DNA from: JBGSQR01 sp964509295
GTDB taxonomy: Bacteria; Desulfobacterota; Desulfuromonadia; Geobacterales; Pseudopelobacteraceae
Assembly: GCA_964509295.1 (NCBI GenBank)
Contig: CAZDWS010000009.1
Location: forward strand, 1-64,000
Direction of reading: 5' to 3'
Length of the DNA: 64,000 nt
In this document: positions 44,390 through 54,075 of the stretch, in pieces
Position numbering within the stretch: position 1 is the stretch's first letter
How the letters are laid out: every line of letters starts with the position of its first letter
The notes under the pieces: model-generated
What the model was told of the DNA's origin: nothing
Seen by the model: only the letters and a program-made list of their open reading frames with translations
The model's database searches: none
Made by a program: the position numbers and the translations under genes

Positions 44390-45516
44390 GCCAGTAACCT
44401 TCCTGAATCAATAATAATCTGCTGGCTGCCATCAGCCCAAATTGCGGTCATGGTCGGCTGATAAAACACGTAATCCTCGTGAAATGGAGCACTGATCTTA
44501 CCACCAAAACCTGTATTATCCCCAAGTGCTATATGGATGGTGCCAAGGATTTTTTCCGCCTCCAGCACGTTGTCCGGCCGGCTGGCCTTATCATTGGTTC
44601 CGATGCCCAACTCGGCAATATTGCGACAGTTTACATCCTCAATAAAACGTGCCTCCAGCTTGCCGCGATGAAGAGTATCCCCTTCCATCCCAACAACCAC
44701 ACCATTTTTAATGGTCAGGCGCAACGGCTGATCCAACTTGCGGGTCGGTCCCCATTCGATCACCATGGTGCCGTGGCTTTTCCCTTCCAGAGGGGCCAGA
44801 TAGGCCTCACCGGCCGGCAGATTGCCGAAGCTGCCGGCCGCAGTCAGCATGCCGTCATCTCCGCCGGCATGGCGCCCCTGCTTGCAGATCATCATATCAG
44901 TGCCATTGGGGGTGGTCACCCGGATCCATTCGGCCTTATTAACGGCTTGCACCAGTCGTTCGGTGCGTCCCGCAAGCGCTTTCCAATCCACATTCATGGA
45001 TGTATGGAACATCTCCGGGTCAAAGTGCGGCAGGCTGGCAAAACGTGCTCCACAACTGTTGGCCAGGGCCCGGTAACGGGTATGGCTGGTAGAGTTATTG
45101 CTCATGGCAATGATTATTTCGGCAACATCTGACTTGCGGGCCTGAACAATCTGCCGGGCTGTGGCAAATTCATCAGGTGTAGCCGCTTTGGCCAGCAGCT
45201 TGCCCAACAGCCCTGCAGCATCGAGCTCACTAACAGCGTTGTCTCCGAAGGTGGCCAGCCAGAGGTTCTTTGGCGGCTCAACACCAGATGCTGTGGTGGA
45301 CGGGAACTCAACAAAGGTACCTGCCCCCCAGACTTTTGAGGCAAATTCTGCGGCCTGCCCAGCAACAAGATGCAGACGGGTACGTCTGTCCCGATCACCT
45401 TCCGAAACTGTTTCCTCCCCACGGATCAGGTCACTGAAAACCAGAACCCGCTCGCCAGGCTTGATACCCATATTTATTTCAAAGAGTGATCTAAAGGCGC
45501 TATCTAGATTGTTCAT
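44386..45516 (-). CDS. M29-type (thermophilic) aminopeptidase-like protein
   Basis: 376-residue protein resembling the aminopeptidase T (M29) family. LFEINMGIKPGERVLVFSDL opens the chain. The later part contains candidate cobalt/zinc ligands in EWGPTRKLDQPLRLTIKNGVV, AELGIGTNDKASRPDNVLEAEKILGTIHIALGDN and a C-terminal HEDYVF. The start ATG at 45516 has GGAG seven bases upstream; 22 upstream codons lack SD support. It is translationally coupled to mqnD, an unexpected partner. Peptidase activity is inferred from the family only. Confidence 0.85.
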   Translation of the reverse strand: MNNLDSAFRSLFEINMGIKPGERVLVFSDLIRGEETVSEGDRDRRTRLHLVAGQAAEFASKVWGAGTFVEFPSTTASGVEPPKNLWLATFGDNAVSELDAAGLLGKLLAKAATPDEFATARQIVQARKSDVAEIIIAMSNNSTSHTRYRALANSCGARFASLPHFDPEMFHTSMNVDWKALAGRTERLVQAVNKAEWIRVTTPNGTDMMICKQGRHAGGDDGMLTAAGSFGNLPAGEAYLAPLEGKSHGTMVIEWGPTRKLDQPLRLTIKNGVVVGMEGDTLHRGKLEARFIEDVNCRNIAELGIGTNDKASRPDNVLEAEKILGTIHIALGDNTGFGGKISAPFHEDYVFYQPTMTAIWADGSQQIIIDSGRLLA

Positions 45517-45572
45517 CGTTTTTCTCCTGTCTGCTGTCTTTAAGCTAGTACCACTGAACACTTCTTTTACAG

Positions 45573-45675
45573 CTAACCCCACCTGTCCTCCCCTTAATTA
45601 AGGGGAGAGACGTACTAAGTGATCTGGATGGCTTTTGCTCCCCCTCTTAAATAAGAGGCGGTTGGGGGGAGTTAG
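45573..45675. repeat. Inverted-repeat, MITE-like element
   Basis: Two related ~37-39 bp copies face each other: 45573-45609 reads CTAACCCCACCTGTC then a CCCCTTAATTAAGGGG palindrome, and 45637-45675 is the same pattern reversed (CTCTTAAATAAGAG core, ending GTTAG). Each copy is itself palindromic in its core, and 27 bases separate them. The element lies between the peptidase start and the radical SAM start. Such C-run/TTAATTAA elements look like dispersed non-coding repeats, but no second locus exists in this window. Confidence 0.55.
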
Positions 45676-45771
45676 GTTCAGTTGCTACTGGAACATGACA
45701 CCATATAACACAGAAAAACCAAAGATGAAATCAGTTGAAAGATAATCCGCTTTCAACCATAGTGTTCAACT

Positions 45772-47448
45772 ATGAAACGCGACAAAAAGAGCACACAGAA
45801 CAACCTGCTTGCCGACGAAACAAACCTCTGCCCTGGCGGCCACGGGCGGGGCGGCCAGCTCAGCATCTGCCTGGTCTACCCGAACCGCTATTCCACCGGT
45901 ATGGGCAGCCTCGGTTTTCAAACTGTTTATGCACTGTTAGCCTCTTCTGCCCATATTCTCTGTGAACGCGCATTTCTGCCTGAACGAAGTGAGCTGGAAC
46001 AGTTGATCCGCACCGGCCAGCCGTTGCTTTCCCTGGAAAACAAACGTCCTCTGGCTGATTTTGATATCATTGCCTTTTCAACTTCATTTGAACCCGATTA
46101 TCTCCATATCCCCCAGATTCTCAACCTGTCCAGAATCCCGGTTCGTTCAAAAAACAGGGGTGAATCCGACCCGCTGATTATTGCCGGTGGTGCAGCCTTC
46201 TTCATCAATCCGGAACCTGTGGCCGAATTTATGGACATGATCTGCATCGGCGAAGCGGAACAGATCCTGCCGGGAGTAATTGAAGCCCTGCTATCTCCCC
46301 AATCCGGTGGCAGGCCCGGCCTGCTGCGTCTGCTTTCCGCCCAGACCGGGATCTACGTCCCCATATTTCATCAGCCGGTTTATGTTGACGGACTACTGAG
46401 CGGATTTGAAACCTCACCTGGAATCCCTGGTGAGATAATCCGCGCCTGCCCGCCACTGGAGCAGTTAAAGCCGTCCCAGACCGTAATTCTGACCGAAAAC
46501 ATGGAATTCGGAGACATGTTTCTGATAGAAGTCAGTCGCGGCTGCCCACGCGGTTGCCGTTTCTGCACCTCCGGCTTCATCTACAGCCCGTTCCGCCAGC
46601 ACCCCTATGAAAGCATAGTCAAAGCCGTGGACGCCGGACTGGCCTATCGCAACAAAATCGGGCTGGTCGGCGCCGCTGTCTCCGATTACCGGGATATCGG
46701 CAAACTCTGCAAGTATATTGTGGATAAGGGGGCCAAGGTTTCGGTCTCATCGCTCCGTATCGACCGGCTTGATCTGGAAATGGTGGATGCACTGGTGGCC
46801 TGCGGACACAAGACCATCTCAATTGCCCCGGAAGGCGGCTCACAGCGCATGCGCGACCTGATCCGCAAAAACCTGACCGAACAGCAGATCCTGGATGCCT
46901 GTGAGATGTTGATCTCGCGGGACATCCTCAACCTGAAACTTTATTTCATCATCGGCCTGCCAACTGAAACAGAAGAAGACCTGGAAGAGATGATCCGTCT
47001 GGTCAAGGCGATACGTGAGCGGGTCATGGAAATGGCGCGCATCAACAAACGACTGGGCGAAATCACACTCTCCGTCAATCCATTCATCCCCAAACCTTTT
47101 ACCCCCCTGCAATGGTGCGGCATGGAACCGCTACCGTCACTGGAAAAAAAGGTCAAGTTCCTGGAAAACAGCCTGCGGAGTATTGCCAATGTGAACCTGA
47201 AAGTGGAAAGCCTGAAGGGGTGCTACCTGCAGGCGCTGCTGTCTCGTGGTGACAGACGCTGTTCAGACCTGCTGGAAGAAATGGCACAAGGGAGCAATCT
47301 AAAAAAAGCGGCCAGAAACTGCGGGGTGGATACGGATGCCTTGGTTTACAGGACAATTCCGCTGGATGCAGTATTGCCGTGGGATATTTTGACCACAATA
47401 GAAAAAGGCCCGCTCAGAATTGAATATGAGCGAGCCTTTGAAGGATAG
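45772..47448 (+). CDS. B12-binding-domain radical SAM protein
   Basis: 558-residue radical SAM enzyme. The N-terminal region (~25-170) has the B12-binding-like fold seen in many radical SAM families, including AFSTSFEPDYLHIPQIL and IIAGGAAFFINPEPVAEFMDMICIGEAE. The cluster motif is VSRGCPRGCRFCTSGFIY (CxxxCxxC, ~254-261). The barrel continues with APEGGSQRMRDLIRKNLTEQQIL and LYFIIGLPTETEEDLEEM. No DxHxxG cobalamin ligand is evident, so B12 binding may be lost or base-off. It is similar to YgiQ/TIGR03960-type proteins. No SD is clear before the ATG at 45772. Reaction unknown. Confidence 0.88.
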   Translation: MKRDKKSTQNNLLADETNLCPGGHGRGGQLSICLVYPNRYSTGMGSLGFQTVYALLASSAHILCERAFLPERSELEQLIRTGQPLLSLENKRPLADFDIIAFSTSFEPDYLHIPQILNLSRIPVRSKNRGESDPLIIAGGAAFFINPEPVAEFMDMICIGEAEQILPGVIEALLSPQSGGRPGLLRLLSAQTGIYVPIFHQPVYVDGLLSGFETSPGIPGEIIRACPPLEQLKPSQTVILTENMEFGDMFLIEVSRGCPRGCRFCTSGFIYSPFRQHPYESIVKAVDAGLAYRNKIGLVGAAVSDYRDIGKLCKYIVDKGAKVSVSSLRIDRLDLEMVDALVACGHKTISIAPEGGSQRMRDLIRKNLTEQQILDACEMLISRDILNLKLYFIIGLPTETEEDLEEMIRLVKAIRERVMEMARINKRLGEITLSVNPFIPKPFTPLQWCGMEPLPSLEKKVKFLENSLRSIANVNLKVESLKGCYLQALLSRGDRRCSDLLEEMAQGSNLKKAARNCGVDTDALVYRTIPLDAVLPWDILTTIEKGPLRIEYERAFEG

Positions 47449-47585
47449 AATTTACATTTTCCTTAGAACCAGGGGATTTCCCCCAAAATGACCTGTTCCC
47501 GGGAAACTACGCCAACTACTTGCTACTGCCTCGTTGGGTGCTGCAGACTCAAATGCCTTAAACGTTATCTTAAATCAATTACAAG

Positions 47586-50090
47586 TTAACACGTTCCATG
47601 CTCCTGAACTACATCCACTTTCAATCCATCAACATAGCATTCTGCCAACTGTGCCGCACCATTTTTGGTAAGCTCATAAAAAATAACAATCTTCACAAAG
47701 CCCAGAGAATCTATTCGGACTAGTTTCTCCAATTGATCTTTTGTCACATTCTTTTTACTCAGCATGTCATACCATGAATCATGCGTCCTTATCACAAGAT
47801 AAATGGAAAAGAAAACCTGTTCCGTAGGCGAGATATCTACATATTTTGCCAAGTCAGTTGTTGCATCAAAAGCTGTGCCCATATGATTCATTGCAGAAAA
47901 TGACGTGGGATGAAGTACATTTTTTCGGCCGGTGCCGATACTATAGTTGCGACTGTACAGCGCCTCGTTTTTGTCATAATCAATCACGTTGCTGGATTTT
48001 GTTTTGGCGCTTTTCTGTTTAAGCTCCTTGCTTTTTTCAAGATTAAGAAGAAGTCGGGTATTAAAAATACAGATGCCCACGTCGGTCCGATCAAAACGCC
48101 CCGGCTCGGATTTGACACCGGCTGGCGCCTTGAATCGTTCGATTGGCTTTGATGTTTTCAGCCACTTCTTTGTTTCCGTATCAGCTGCAGGCTTCATTTC
48201 CTTCAATGTCTTTTCGCCGTCACTCCGGAGCTCAAATCCAAATTCATCATACTTTCCGTGAGGACTGAAATCGGCTATCGGCACAGTCATCATCAAATTC
48301 AGACGGTGCTTGATGTCATGAATCTGGATTTTATTAATTGGTGTTTGTTGTGCTGTTTTTACAACCATTGGTTTTGTATTAGTCTCTTTCCGTTCCACAA
48401 AAAAACCTTCTATATTGCTGACCGGATAAGGGGTCGCGACCCTGGGATTCAGCAGGAGACGGTCAGTATAGGTGTTGTCTTCCGTATCTTTCAGGCTTGT
48501 GATGTGTTCAATATAAGCCTTGCTCAATGCCGATTCGGTCTTAAAAGCGGTGATCTCTGCCGTATCTGGATAAGGTTCTTTGGTCTTTTTTAATGCCTTC
48601 AGGTATTCCTCATTTTTTTCATAGGTCACTGATTTTGTAACTGTATTGTTATTGATATGGATAAAATTCAACTCGGTGATTACTTCGTGCGGCGTATGCG
48701 AAGAAATGGATTTGACCTCCAGACCAAGGCCGGTGTCCAGGTTCCAGAACTTGCCGAGACGGCCGATGTTTTGATATTTTTTGTCTTTAATTCCGTCATT
48801 AAGGCAAATAATGAAAATTTTTGCGGCTTTCATGGCTGAATCAATAAAGGGTTCAAGTGCATTGGTATGATAAAACTTGTCATAACCAAATTTCCTCAAT
48901 CTTTCCAGGCTTGGACAGACGTAATAATTCAGATAGTTGTAGCAGGTGGGTTCAAATGAACCTGTCACAAATGTAGTCTTGGTATTTGTGGCAGCGGTAA
49001 AATAGTCGAGTTTTTTCCGCTCACTGTAAATCACGCTTCCATTTCCATCTTTGCCGGCTTGCATTTGAAAAGATTTTGCTTCTTCTATGGCTGCCTTGAA
49101 CACATACCCTTCCAGAACGCCTTTTTCATTGATTTTGCCCGGATAGGCGCCCGTGTCCTTATTGACCACAATCTCATGCAAAAAAGGTTTCAGACCGCTG
49201 CCTTTGGTATTCATCCGGTCACAGAAGACGCGGGGCAGGATGAAGGGCAGCTCTATTTTGCTTTTGTTCTTTTCGTCCTTTAATTTTTTGATGAAATCAT
49301 CCCGGATGTCACTTTTCTCCGGCAGTCCGTCAATGATAGTTTCAACAGTCGGAAAACCAAGGGCAATCATCCCGTTATTTGCCACTCCGGCCTGGCCTGG
49401 GAAAATATTCTTCACATCCCCCACATATCTGTAGCGCACATAGGAATCCCAGTAATGCTCCACCTTGTTGTGCATATTCCATAATTTGGGATTTTTTGTC
49501 TGTTCACAATCCCATTTTTCTTGAAGCAGGTTGTAGGCCCCGGCAGACACATTGACCAGTTGGTGGATCACGCAGTCTGCGGCAATGTGGGTGGCCATAC
49601 CGTAAAAATAGGCCTGTTCCACCTTTATCTGCAGCTCATTACCCGGTTCTTTCTCCATTTTCTGCCAGCGTTTAATAGCCACCTGGAACTGGTGATGAGT
49701 CCTGTTGTAATGCCCCAGATCAAAATGTTTGCCGGCAGTGTCGGGCACCGGGTTAAGGCTGTTCCTGGGGGGAGATGTAACCGTCCAGAAGTCGGGGCCG
49801 CAGGCACCCAGCATGTAGGCGGAAAAACAGGTTATGTCGTCGTAGTTAGCGGCATTTACAAGCTGTTTATTGTATTCTTTAAGAGCATTGTCAAGTCCAC
49901 CTTCGTTGGTTTTAAAAAATGTTTCGCATGTTTTTTGATCACCAACTTTATTAATTTCGTGTTTAATATTTTCATAAAAGTCTCGTGTTTCTTTTTTATA
50001 CTTTTCAAACCCTTTAGTAATCGAGTTAGGTAATCCGCCATTTATGGTGCAGTTCAAAGCAACCAGCCAGTGAGTGTTAAAGTTGGGCAT
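47586..50090 (-). CDS. Large zinc-dependent phospholipase C-fold protein
   Basis: 834 residues with no signal peptide. The first ~230 residues match the zinc-dependent phospholipase C/S1-P1-type fold: NFNTHWLVAL (His 7), AYMLGACGPDFWT (Asp), HYNRTHHQF, YGMATHIAADCVIHQLV (HxxxD plus His) and HNKVEHYWDSYV (HxxxE). The remaining ~600 residues are not recognised and are far longer than usual for this family. GGAGG precedes the ATG, which starts 11 bases after the stop of the FG-GAP-like gene, so the two are cotranscribed. Two truncated copies of its start lie at 52.1 and 54.2 kb. Export route and substrate unknown. Confidence 0.82.
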   Translation of the reverse strand: MPNFNTHWLVALNCTINGGLPNSITKGFEKYKKETRDFYENIKHEINKVGDQKTCETFFKTNEGGLDNALKEYNKQLVNAANYDDITCFSAYMLGACGPDFWTVTSPPRNSLNPVPDTAGKHFDLGHYNRTHHQFQVAIKRWQKMEKEPGNELQIKVEQAYFYGMATHIAADCVIHQLVNVSAGAYNLLQEKWDCEQTKNPKLWNMHNKVEHYWDSYVRYRYVGDVKNIFPGQAGVANNGMIALGFPTVETIIDGLPEKSDIRDDFIKKLKDEKNKSKIELPFILPRVFCDRMNTKGSGLKPFLHEIVVNKDTGAYPGKINEKGVLEGYVFKAAIEEAKSFQMQAGKDGNGSVIYSERKKLDYFTAATNTKTTFVTGSFEPTCYNYLNYYVCPSLERLRKFGYDKFYHTNALEPFIDSAMKAAKIFIICLNDGIKDKKYQNIGRLGKFWNLDTGLGLEVKSISSHTPHEVITELNFIHINNNTVTKSVTYEKNEEYLKALKKTKEPYPDTAEITAFKTESALSKAYIEHITSLKDTEDNTYTDRLLLNPRVATPYPVSNIEGFFVERKETNTKPMVVKTAQQTPINKIQIHDIKHRLNLMMTVPIADFSPHGKYDEFGFELRSDGEKTLKEMKPAADTETKKWLKTSKPIERFKAPAGVKSEPGRFDRTDVGICIFNTRLLLNLEKSKELKQKSAKTKSSNVIDYDKNEALYSRNYSIGTGRKNVLHPTSFSAMNHMGTAFDATTDLAKYVDISPTEQVFFSIYLVIRTHDSWYDMLSKKNVTKDQLEKLVRIDSLGFVKIVIFYELTKNGAAQLAECYVDGLKVDVVQEHGTC

Positions 50091-50101
50091 TCGCTCCTCC
50101 C

Positions 50102-51973
50102 CTACCAGGCTATGGTGTAGTAAACTGGTTTGTTTTCCTTCTGATTTAGAAGTTTCTTTTGCAGCACCATGAATGCCCGCCCATGTTCACCGTTGGTCCG
50201 CGCGTTTATGGATGGTATTCGTTGGCCATTGCCATAGGCCAGATCTTTGAAATAATAATCAGTCAATCTTTGGTGGCCGATGCTACCTTTTGAAATATGT
50301 TGGATGCTGACAACCAGTTCGGGAGAGATATAAATACTACTCAGCCATTTTTTGAACTCATCTATATTTTTCTTGTTTTCTGGAATGTAATCATCACTTA
50401 TTGAACCTAGTAGCCTTATCTCTATGGAACTACGATAATTCCCTCGTATTTCTGCAACCTTTGCTTTGTAAAAACCTGGCAATTTATTTTCGACATCTTC
50501 CAATGAATCTGTTTTGGGTATAGATATTTTATTCTCCTCGCAATACCACCCAATCTCTTTTTGCATATAATCATCGTATTTTAGCTTATTTAACTTTTCT
50601 CTACTCATTTTCCAGTCATGATCCGTCAAATACCTCTTGCCAGCCTTTTCCAGTTCTTCAAGTGACAACTCCCGCCTGCCCGGATCCCTATTCTGAATCA
50701 CCAGCCAGGATTCCATGGTTTTGTCAGCCGGTTTGATCGTGATGATTTCATGCTTGTTGGAATCGGGCTTAATAGTCATGAATGGCACGGGAGTATTGCT
50801 GATTTGGCTGTCAGGTTTCATGGATGTATGGAACTTGCCCAAGGCGTCAAGGGCGTATAGTTTGCCCTGACCCTCCAGAATCAGCACTGCCATATTGTTG
50901 ATTACTCTTTCACCGATAATTCTTGCTTTTGTGTCTTTACCAAACAGTTTTTTCTCATCAATGGTTTTGATCCAGTTGACAGGTTTATCAGGGGTGACAA
51001 AATACAGCATCTGATTCTGGGCGTTTTGAATAATTAACTGGTTTGATCCGGAAAGTCCGTAGGCGTTGCCATAGATGCCATAGCCTGTATATATTTCACG
51101 AGGTGTGTCCATGCCTGTGCCGTCCAGATGATGACGGGAAAGATAATCTCCTTTCAGACCTTTGATTCCGCTGATTACAACCAGTTCATCAACCACTTTT
51201 GAACCAGGACGATTCATACCTACTACGTTTTTGATAGTTTCCGGTTCGCTGTGGTCGGGAAAAACCGGATGAATTTCACTGATACCTGAGGGGCTTACCC
51301 GCACAATCCAGGTGTCGCGTCCAGTTCTTTTTTCATTGTTGTAAGGGGACTGTTCCACTGTAAAAAAGATTTCATCATGATTGCCTACGTTGATGAAATT
51401 TCTTTCCATTTTGTAGTCATATTGTTTGGGGTTTGATTTGGGCCTGTATTTCATGATCTGCTTTTGCCGGTCATAAATCTCAATACCACCCTTGTTGCGG
51501 GTAAGGATCAGTTCGTCAATCCCATCGCCATTGATGTCTTTTGTGTAAATTTCATCAATGCCGTCCATTTTTTTAACGTCTTCTTTTGTAAATATTCCCT
51601 GTACACTATCTTTAATGGGATATGCGCCGGACAAATTTTTCAGACGTTCTTTAAGGTTTTTTGCCGGGGATTCCAGGTAATCTATAGCCATTTTCCCCGA
51701 TCCAGTCATTGGTGTGGTCTCAGAGCTCACGTACAGAGCACTGCCTGTTGCATCCTTTCCCCAGAGAACTATAGGCGCAGCAAGATTATTCTTTCCGTCT
51801 GATTGTTCTCCAGCGTCAACTTTGCCTAGTCGTGTTGCTGTCAATGTGTTCATAGTCGCTCCTGCCTGTGTAATTGATAAGGTCTGATTAGTTGAAAAAA
51901 ACTGGGTTGCCACAATGACGCCTATCGATAAAAAAACTAAACTGCCGATCAGTTGCTTTACTTTTTTCCGCAT
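50102..51973 (-). CDS. Membrane-anchored FG-GAP/VCBS-like protein, copy 1
   Basis: 623 residues. One N-terminal hydrophobic helix (KKVKQLIGSLVFLSIGVIVATQFF, ~3-27) is a signal anchor or signal peptide. DINGDGIDELILTRNKGGIEIYD (~155) is a calcium-type FG-GAP/VCBS element of a likely beta-propeller. The C-terminal IGHQRLTDYYFKDLAYGNGQ and GEHGRAFMVLQKKLL are shared with copy 2. The ATG at 51973 has AGGA eight bases upstream. The phospholipase gene follows by 11 bases. Roughly three quarters identical to copy 2 by eye. Function unknown. Confidence 0.8.
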   Translation of the reverse strand: MRKKVKQLIGSLVFLSIGVIVATQFFSTNQTLSITQAGATMNTLTATRLGKVDAGEQSDGKNNLAAPIVLWGKDATGSALYVSSETTPMTGSGKMAIDYLESPAKNLKERLKNLSGAYPIKDSVQGIFTKEDVKKMDGIDEIYTKDINGDGIDELILTRNKGGIEIYDRQKQIMKYRPKSNPKQYDYKMERNFINVGNHDEIFFTVEQSPYNNEKRTGRDTWIVRVSPSGISEIHPVFPDHSEPETIKNVVGMNRPGSKVVDELVVISGIKGLKGDYLSRHHLDGTGMDTPREIYTGYGIYGNAYGLSGSNQLIIQNAQNQMLYFVTPDKPVNWIKTIDEKKLFGKDTKARIIGERVINNMAVLILEGQGKLYALDALGKFHTSMKPDSQISNTPVPFMTIKPDSNKHEIITIKPADKTMESWLVIQNRDPGRRELSLEELEKAGKRYLTDHDWKMSREKLNKLKYDDYMQKEIGWYCEENKISIPKTDSLEDVENKLPGFYKAKVAEIRGNYRSSIEIRLLGSISDDYIPENKKNIDEFKKWLSSIYISPELVVSIQHISKGSIGHQRLTDYYFKDLAYGNGQRIPSINARTNGEHGRAFMVLQKKLLNQKENKPVYYTIAW

Positions 51974-52014
51974 ATAAATATTCCTTTCACTTCCTGTTAG
52001 CTGAAAACTGATTT

Positions 52015-52086
52015 TCACACAGAGCTCACAGCGACACAGAGGAAAAGCAAAAACAACTTCTCTGTGTCGCTGTGAGCTCTGTGTGA
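52015..52086. repeat. 27-bp perfect inverted repeat (hairpin element A)
   Basis: Left arm 52015-52041 and right arm 52060-52086 are perfect reverse complements (CACAGAG-rich). The 18-base loop is GAAAAGCAAAAACAACTT. It begins at the truncated phospholipase stub and ends 41 bases before the copy-1 start. It is unlike a terminator since no U-run follows; it reads as a dispersed palindromic repeat. Confidence 0.85.
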
Positions 52087-52123
52087 GCATGGGTTTAGCC
52101 AGTGCGTATTTAAGTTGGGCATC
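52087..52123 (-). pseudogene. Nine-codon stub of the phospholipase-fold gene (unit 2)
   Basis: Reading leftward from 52123 gives MPNLNTHWL, against MPNFNTHWL in the intact gene, preceded by the same GGAGG-type SD and spacing after the FG-GAP stop. After nine codons similarity stops and hairpin element A begins (joint CCCATGCTCACACAG). The body of the gene (~825 codons) is missing. Confidence 0.8.
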
Positions 52124-52133
52124 CGTCCCTCCG

Positions 52134-54032
52134 CTACCAGGCTATGGCATAGTAGGCTGGTTTGATTTCCTTCTGATTTAAAAGTTTCTTGTGCAGAACC
52201 ATGAAAGACCGGCCATGCTCGCCGTCTGTTCGAGCATTTATGGATGGGATCCGCTGGCTGTTACCATAGGCCAGATCCTTGAAATAGTAATCCGTCAGCC
52301 TCTGGTGCCCGATATTGCCTTTGGAGATATTCTGAATGCTGACTACCAGTTCCGGGGCGATATAAATAGTGTTCAACCTTTTTTTGTACTCATCCATGTT
52401 TTTATAAGCATTATCCTCGAGGACGTACCCCTCTAAATCTCCCTCTATGGGTGCAAACAGTTCTGTAGCTATTGCATTGTAATAATTATTTTGCGATTCT
52501 CTAACCGCCTGCTCGTAATAACCGGGCAGTTTCGTTTTGATATCCTCCCAGGAATGGATTTTCGGCATCGGAATCTTATGTTCCCGACAGTAAATTGCAG
52601 CCAAAGCAGGGGTAGAATCCTCATAATAGCTGAGATTCAACCTCTCCCTGCACATTTTCCAGTTAAAATCCTTCAGAAACCTTTTGCCCAGCTTTTCCAA
52701 CTCTTCAGCCATCACCGTCCGCCTTCCCGGTTCTCTACTCTGAATAACCAGCCAGGATTCCATGGTTTTATCCGTGGCTTTAATCCGGATAATTTCATGT
52801 TTGTTTGAATCTGGCTTAATCGTCATGAATGGCACGGGAGTATTGCTGATTTGGCTGTCCGGTTTCATGGATGTGCGGAACTTGCCCAGAGCGTCAAGGG
52901 CGTACAGTTTGCCCTGATCCTCCAGAATCAGCACGGCCATATTGTTGATTACTTTTTCACCGATAATTCTTGCTTTTGTGTCTTTACCAAACAGTTTTTT
53001 CTCATCGATGGTTTTGATCCAGTTGACCGGCTTGTCCGGGGTAACAAAATAGAGCATCTGTTTCTGGCCGTTGTGAATAATCAGCTGATTTGACCCGGAA
53101 AGGCCATATGTGCCGCTAGTATTGCCATAGCCTGTGTAGATTTCCCGTGGCGCGTCAATGCCTGTGCCGTCCAGTTTGTGCCGGGACAGGTACGTGCCTT
53201 TTTTGTCTTTGATCTCGCTGACCACAACCAGTTCATCAACTACTTTTGAACCGGGACGGTTCATAGCTACTACGCTTTTTATTGTTTCCGGTTCGCTGTG
53301 ATCGGGAAAAACCGGATGGATTTCACTGATACCTGAGGGACTTACCCGCACAATCCAGGTGTCGCGGCTGGTTCTTTTTTCATTGTCATAAGGGTTCTGC
53401 TCTACTGTAAAAAATATTTCGTCATGATCACCGAGGTTGATTAAGTCTCTTTCCAAGTTATATTTATATTGCTTCGGGTCGGATTTTGGTTTGTATTTCA
53501 TGATCTGCTTTTGCCGGTCATAAACCTCTATGCCGCCCTGCATGCGGGTAATGACAAGCTCATCAATGCCGTCACCGTTGATATCTTTTGTGTAAAACAC
53601 ATCAAAGGCGTTCATGGTCTCTTCATCTCTCTTTTTAAATATTCCGTGGGCGCTGAACTTGATCGGATAAACATCGGTTAAGGATTTCAGACGATCCTTT
53701 AACCCTTTGGATGGTGACACAAGATAATCAATCCTTTGCGTGATTGTACCGGCCATTGCATTGATGTCACGGCTGAAATACAGTGGAATGCCGGTCATGT
53801 CCTTGTTCCACAGCACGATGGGCGCGGCAATGTTTTCCGTCTCCGCTTTTTTGCTGTTTAACTGTTTTCCAGCGTCAACCTTGCCTAGTCGTGTAACTGT
53901 CAATGTGTTCATAGTCGCTCCTGCCTGTGTAATTGATAAGGTCTGATTAGTTGAAAAAATCTGGGTTGCAGCAATGATGCATATTGATAAAAAAACAAAA
54001 CTGCCGATCAGTTGCTTTACTTTTCTTTGCAT
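52134..54032 (-). CDS. Membrane-anchored FG-GAP/VCBS-like protein, copy 2
   Basis: 632 residues, paralogue of copy 1 along its whole length. The N-terminal helix QRKVKQLIGSFVFLSICIIAATQIF is nearly identical to copy 1, as is the following ITQAGATMNTLT segment. The calcium-type element DINGDGIDELVITRMQGGIEVYD is conserved. Differences cluster in the region ~455-545, where length and charge vary. The SD AGGA and upstream sequence match copy 1. Its phospholipase partner downstream is reduced to a stub, so this copy stands alone. Membrane or periplasmic location expected; function unknown. Confidence 0.8.
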   Translation of the reverse strand: MQRKVKQLIGSFVFLSICIIAATQIFSTNQTLSITQAGATMNTLTVTRLGKVDAGKQLNSKKAETENIAAPIVLWNKDMTGIPLYFSRDINAMAGTITQRIDYLVSPSKGLKDRLKSLTDVYPIKFSAHGIFKKRDEETMNAFDVFYTKDINGDGIDELVITRMQGGIEVYDRQKQIMKYKPKSDPKQYKYNLERDLINLGDHDEIFFTVEQNPYDNEKRTSRDTWIVRVSPSGISEIHPVFPDHSEPETIKSVVAMNRPGSKVVDELVVVSEIKDKKGTYLSRHKLDGTGIDAPREIYTGYGNTSGTYGLSGSNQLIIHNGQKQMLYFVTPDKPVNWIKTIDEKKLFGKDTKARIIGEKVINNMAVLILEDQGKLYALDALGKFRTSMKPDSQISNTPVPFMTIKPDSNKHEIIRIKATDKTMESWLVIQSREPGRRTVMAEELEKLGKRFLKDFNWKMCRERLNLSYYEDSTPALAAIYCREHKIPMPKIHSWEDIKTKLPGYYEQAVRESQNNYYNAIATELFAPIEGDLEGYVLEDNAYKNMDEYKKRLNTIYIAPELVVSIQNISKGNIGHQRLTDYYFKDLAYGNSQRIPSINARTDGEHGRSFMVLHKKLLNQKEIKPAYYAIAW

Positions 54033-54075
54033 ATAAATATTCCTTTCACATCCTATTAACTAAAAACCTATTTTT

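Noticed and set aside
47449..47585. Forty-codon minus-strand open stretch ending at about 47453 (reads ...KAFESAAPNEAV...)
   Set aside because: No start or SD and no recognisable homology; could be a gene remnant but there is not enough to claim it.
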